Shown here: positions 60,480 to 64,000 of the stretch, piece by piece
Numbering within the stretch: the stretch's first letter is position 1
Layout: the number at the start of each line of letters is the position of its first letter
Source: Haemonchus contortus
Taxonomy: Eukaryota > Nematoda > Chromadorea > Rhabditida > Trichostrongylidae
Direction of reading: 5' to 3'
DNA: 64,000 nt
NCBI GenBank assembly: GCA_000469685.2
Contig: LS997563.1
Coordinates: forward strand, 33,386,468-33,450,467
Position numbers and translations under genes: made by a program
Notes under the pieces: model-generated
The model's database searches: none
What the model saw: the letters and a program-made list of their open reading frames with translations, nothing else
What the model was told of the DNA's origin: nothing

Positions 60480-61837
60480 CACCATGTGAGGGGTTCCCCG
60501 CTCATTCGCGCCTGTTCGCAACCAACAGCTGCCTCCAGTCAACGCCAACATCGTTCTCCAGTCACATCCATCATAAGAGCACGAGATTTACTTACGTGTG
60601 AGCAACCGTGAAGAAGCTCCAAAAACCACTTGTAGTTCTTGCGTGCATCCCAAGCTGCCCTTTTACTTCCAAGCGTTACTATTAATTGAAGATTCTATTG
60701 CTGTCAACGCGGTTTAAAAGACGCGTGCTGATGATCCCTCGATTTCCACAAAGTTCTTCCCAAAGACATTCCTTTACCTCTCTCTTGGTGCTTATATCGA
60801 CCTTTCTTTCCTACAGATCTTCCTCCAAATGTGTTCCTCCATTGATTTCTCTATGAAACATGGGAGGTACTGGTAAATCTCTTGTGATCCGTGACTATGA
60901 TGAGCCGGAAACCATTCGGAGAGTATTGAAACTGAACCTAGTTCCCAACAGTTCAATAGCACTAATCTGCTTTCTCAGCAAGAACTTTTGTCAAAGCGAG
61001 TGGGTCGTGCTGAGCCACGCCGTCGCCTGGGGTGATATCTGCGCGTCTGCCGTACGCCAATCTCTGCTACGGACCAGTGCTGTCTGCGTAGAGGTTTCCG
61101 ATCGGCATCGTGCTCATCTCTAAGGCCTCTACGACCGTTATCGCCTCTATATCGCAGCGTGCTACCGCCACATGTTCACCACTGCTGCTATGGACTTTGT
61201 ACCACCACTATATCATTCCTTCACTCTACGTTTCATTCGGTTCAACTTCTTTTGAAACATCATAGACCCTCTTTCAGGCGACTTTTCTCCAGATTTGTTC
61301 AATAGATTCAATTTTCTGACTTTTTGGGCTCTGTAGTAAAACTTTCAGTATTGAGTAAGAAAATTGTTATTAGGGGCTAAGACCATACTACACGGTTATT
61401 GGGTATGTTTTAAACTCTCGAGTGGTCTGTTTACATCCGCTGATGGAGTATAAAGAGATGGGTATCGCCAGGGGCGGCAAATTAACTGGGTACAACACAG
61501 GGACTATTACTGCCAGCACTGATTGCAAGAGTAGCCCAACGAGGGAAGTCACTTTCAATGCTTGTCTAGGTGGCCCTTTGCAGCAAAGGCCTATCAAAGA
61601 TGACAACCGTGCAGTGTAACGGCGCAGACTGCCCAGACTCTTCGGCGCTATTTGCTTTGAAATTCTCGTATGTCAAGATGTTCCCAGTCCCTCTTCTACT
61701 CTCTCATTATTTCTGTGTGTCGATTATCGTCGTGTCGTTCGTCCTTATCGGTATACAAACAGAACTTAAACACTGTTGCTTCCTACCTACCTAGTCGCGA
61801 CCCTACATCAATGTTTTCTTTAAAAATCGCATTTCAG
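60480..61837. other. Region upstream of the 61.84-kb exon
   Basis: No supportable exon. The 60860-61123 (+) frame starts MGGTGKSLVIRDYDEPETIR, but the GGTGKS resemblance to a nucleotide-binding loop is isolated and the rest shows no NTPase pattern. Confidence 0.3.
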
Positions 61838-62014
61838 AGAGGCAAAATGATGTTCGAGATCGAAGAGGAACCCTTGGAACCGACGGAAGATTCCCCAAAA
61901 CCAGTCATTGAGAATGCTTTCCGATTTTCGCTGAGTCGGTCGTCTTCAACTGATTCGCTTACGATCGACACTGATGATGAACCCATGCGCCCACCTTCAC
62001 CCACTGCCGTACAG
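61838..62014 (+). CDS. Serine/acid-rich first coding exon of an unidentified gene
   Basis: The exon starts after the acceptor ATTTCAG (61837), with ATG at 61847 (a second ATG follows at once), and ends at a strong donor CAG/GTATGT (62014). It encodes 56 residues in phase 0: MMFEIEEEPLEPTEDSPKP, then ENAFRFSLSRSSSTDSLTID, then DDEPMRPPSPTAVQ. The acidic, Ser/Thr/Pro-rich composition suggests a disordered cytoplasmic N-terminus with possible phosphosites. The acceptor so close to ATG fits an SL-spliced first exon or one joined to a 5' UTR exon. The rest of the gene is not visible in the remaining 2 kb and probably lies beyond the right edge. The family is not recognised. Confidence 0.6.
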
Positions 62015-64000
62015 GTATGTGTAGAGAACATTAGTACTACGAGCTGCTACTCATGGGTTATCAAGTGATACAACTGTTATTCCGTTCTTGCTGTCGCAAC
62101 CCTTCGCCAGAACACTTGGCTATTACCCTGACGCAGTTACGGTAGGCTAATGAGGAGTTTTAGTAGGCAGAACGAGCATCTTTCCAGTCACCTCATAAAC
62201 TGGCATCCGTCTTTGTTGATTTGAAGTTTCTGTTCGTACAAAAACCTAAAGCTGTCTGCAACGAGCTCCCGATCAGCTGTGCTGTTACTTTCCTCAAGCT
62301 GTTACAGCGTCGTATAATCTTTGGTTGTTAGAATTTTACGATCAGCGCTGAGACTGGACATGCCCAAGCGACGAGACAGCAGTACGATTCAAAGAATATT
62401 AGGTTACGAACTCTCACTCAACGGTTACTAGTTGGCTACTACGAACACACAAGAATCCATCTGTTCAGCGAATTTTCACAGCGAATCTTTGAGAGCGATT
62501 TGAGAGCCTTCGAGCTCAAAAAAAGCTCACTACTACCGTAACACCTGTTTTCTTTGTGGGCCTTGGGGGTACTCAGCAAATTGCCTTTGTAATCATATTT
62601 TATTACCCTGCAAATATGTAAGTTGCGAGTCACGTAAACAATGATGATGTTTATAGTACAAGGAAGAGCACTCTTTGGTGTAAAGTCTCTTTTTTTGCAT
62701 AAAAACATCGGATCCAAGCATCAGCTGGCTGGGCTCCAACCGTCACAGAAATTTCTTCCAGCAGAGAAATGGGTCGTAACATAAACGCAACTGTCTTTTC
62801 ATTATAGATCAACAGCATTGAAAATTGTCTAAGTTTGGGACTGTGGGAAGATTTTATCAGCGCTTATTTACCAAACGCGTTGCTGTAAACAAATACTAAA
62901 CAAAATCCTCTCACCAGCGCTGTTGTCATGGGTACCCTTCAATTACTATTAAGCGGTAGGCCTTCAGCATCTTATTCGTGTAAGATTTTGTAGTTTCTTA
63001 GATGTGTGAGTTGTTGAAATGACTAGGAGTATCTTAAAGTTGAAAGGGTTCTCACGGTTACGGTATCTAATTGAATAGAGGATTACGTGTCAAATTCCTG
63101 GCTATCCTCCAAATGATTCTCCAGTGGTCCTTTCATATGTGTATGTTGAGGATGATGTCAGCCTATTACGCCGGAAGTACACTCACTTTGGAGAAAACAT
63201 GTAGTGCGAATAGGGAGGCAGCCTCAGAGTACAGAAGTACCCAGTATGACGGGAACATGCGTGGCGCAGCATTAAGTACAAGTACAACACCGCAATCGTA
63301 CGATGCGTTCATTTTTCGAGATTGACCTTCGAGCGTGGAAATCCCACGAAGTTCCGGAACGTCATGTGACAAATGACAAGCAGAAAAGTGCGACGAACAA
63401 CATTAAAACATGTTCACAGGGATTCTCAAGGGTGTTCACGTGCCAGAGAACGCCCACAGAACAGAACCTCGCTGAATTAAGAAATTTGAAACATGGACGG
63501 GGAAAGAAGTGGGAAATTCAGGGGAGCACGTGTTGAATGAAAAACATACATAAATGAGCAAAAATTATTCAGTGTTAATCAATCTCTTCGAAATTATGCC
63601 TTTCTCACTCGGCATCATGAAGACAATTGAAAGCATACGATACGTGTGCAGTTGGAGGGTGATGAAAGAGTTCTAGTTTCTAACAAGAACCTCTTTCTTC
63701 ATGGAGGACGAGAGCTACACCTGTACTTTACCTACCGATCATCGAATTCGTCAAAAATGACCTCTAACCAGTAAGTGACAAAATACATATCGAACCTGAA
63801 GGGATCCTATTCTCATCCAGTAAAATTCCACACAGGCATCTAGTGGTCACCTATAGGGCAACGAAGCTGACTTCATTAAACATTATCACATGTGTAAAGC
63901 TGATTTCGGATCAAACTTCACCATGACAACCTTCAATCATCTTTGGTGCGTCAGCATTTTTTGAACTGTGCTTGCGACGTGACTATGAGAAATGGCGTTG
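62015..64000. other. Probable first intron of the right-edge gene
   Basis: No second coding exon was found. Open frames at 63071-63325 and 63303-63536 (+) lack motifs and good splice borders. Confidence 0.3.

Noticed and set aside
60860..61123. GGTGKS, P-loop-like start of an open frame
   Set aside because: Only the short motif fits. No Walker B or other NTPase pattern follows and no conserved fold is visible.

Overview
This is eukaryotic nuclear DNA from a nematode, most likely a strongylid such as a hookworm (inference). Genes are split into many small exons with GT..AG introns and TTTCAG-type acceptors. One gene starts next to a polypyrimidine acceptor that looks like a spliced-leader trans-splice site. 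Genes are sparse. The space between and inside them is full of decayed transposable elements, including a mariner of the kind I remember from Ancylostoma ('bandit' type). There are no bacterial operons, CRISPR arrays or rRNA genes.

Layout. (1) 0-9.3 kb: decayed CR1/jockey-like LINE fragments on both strands (1.36-2.31 and 2.97-4.2 kb), a perfect 41-bp hairpin at 7.0 kb, and a small cysteine-rich PAN/apple-like gene or pseudogene (8.0-9.3 kb, +). (2) 11.5-14.6 kb (-): a well-supported 12-exon TBL2 orthologue (ER-anchored WD40 protein), with a piggyBac-like MITE in intron 3. (3) 17.8-19.85 kb (+): a complete 5-exon RER1 gene (Golgi-to-ER retrieval receptor). (4) 21.4-28.5 kb: transposons, namely a Penelope-like element 3' end with a GIY-YIG nuclease, a nearly intact mariner with perfect 31-bp inverted repeats and TA duplication, a degenerate 100-bp-class tandem repeat, and a Tc1-like transposase relic. 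(5) 29.4-44.6 kb (-): a 16-exon, about 725-residue type I membrane cholinesterase-like protein in which the nucleophile serine is glycine (GSGSG), so it is probably a neuroligin/gliotactin-like non-enzymatic protein. Its introns carry a mariner-type MITE and a MULE-type MITE with a 9-bp target duplication. (6) 44.6-64 kb: mostly repeats, comprising a tRNA-derived SINE with an inverted second head, an RTE-like reverse transcriptase relic, foldback arms and short tandem duplications, with a few exon-like islands of unknown function on either strand. One good serine-rich first exon (61.84-62.01 kb, +) probably opens a gene that runs off the right edge.

TBL2 and RER1 lie tail-away from each other and both act at the ER/early Golgi, but nothing shows that they are co-regulated. 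I found no new multi-gene system. The most interesting items are the catalytically dead membrane esterase, the young-looking mariner, the 41-bp perfect foldback with a partial third copy, and several non-autonomous elements with readable target duplications. All exon models were read by eye from splice signals and reading phase, without alignment software.
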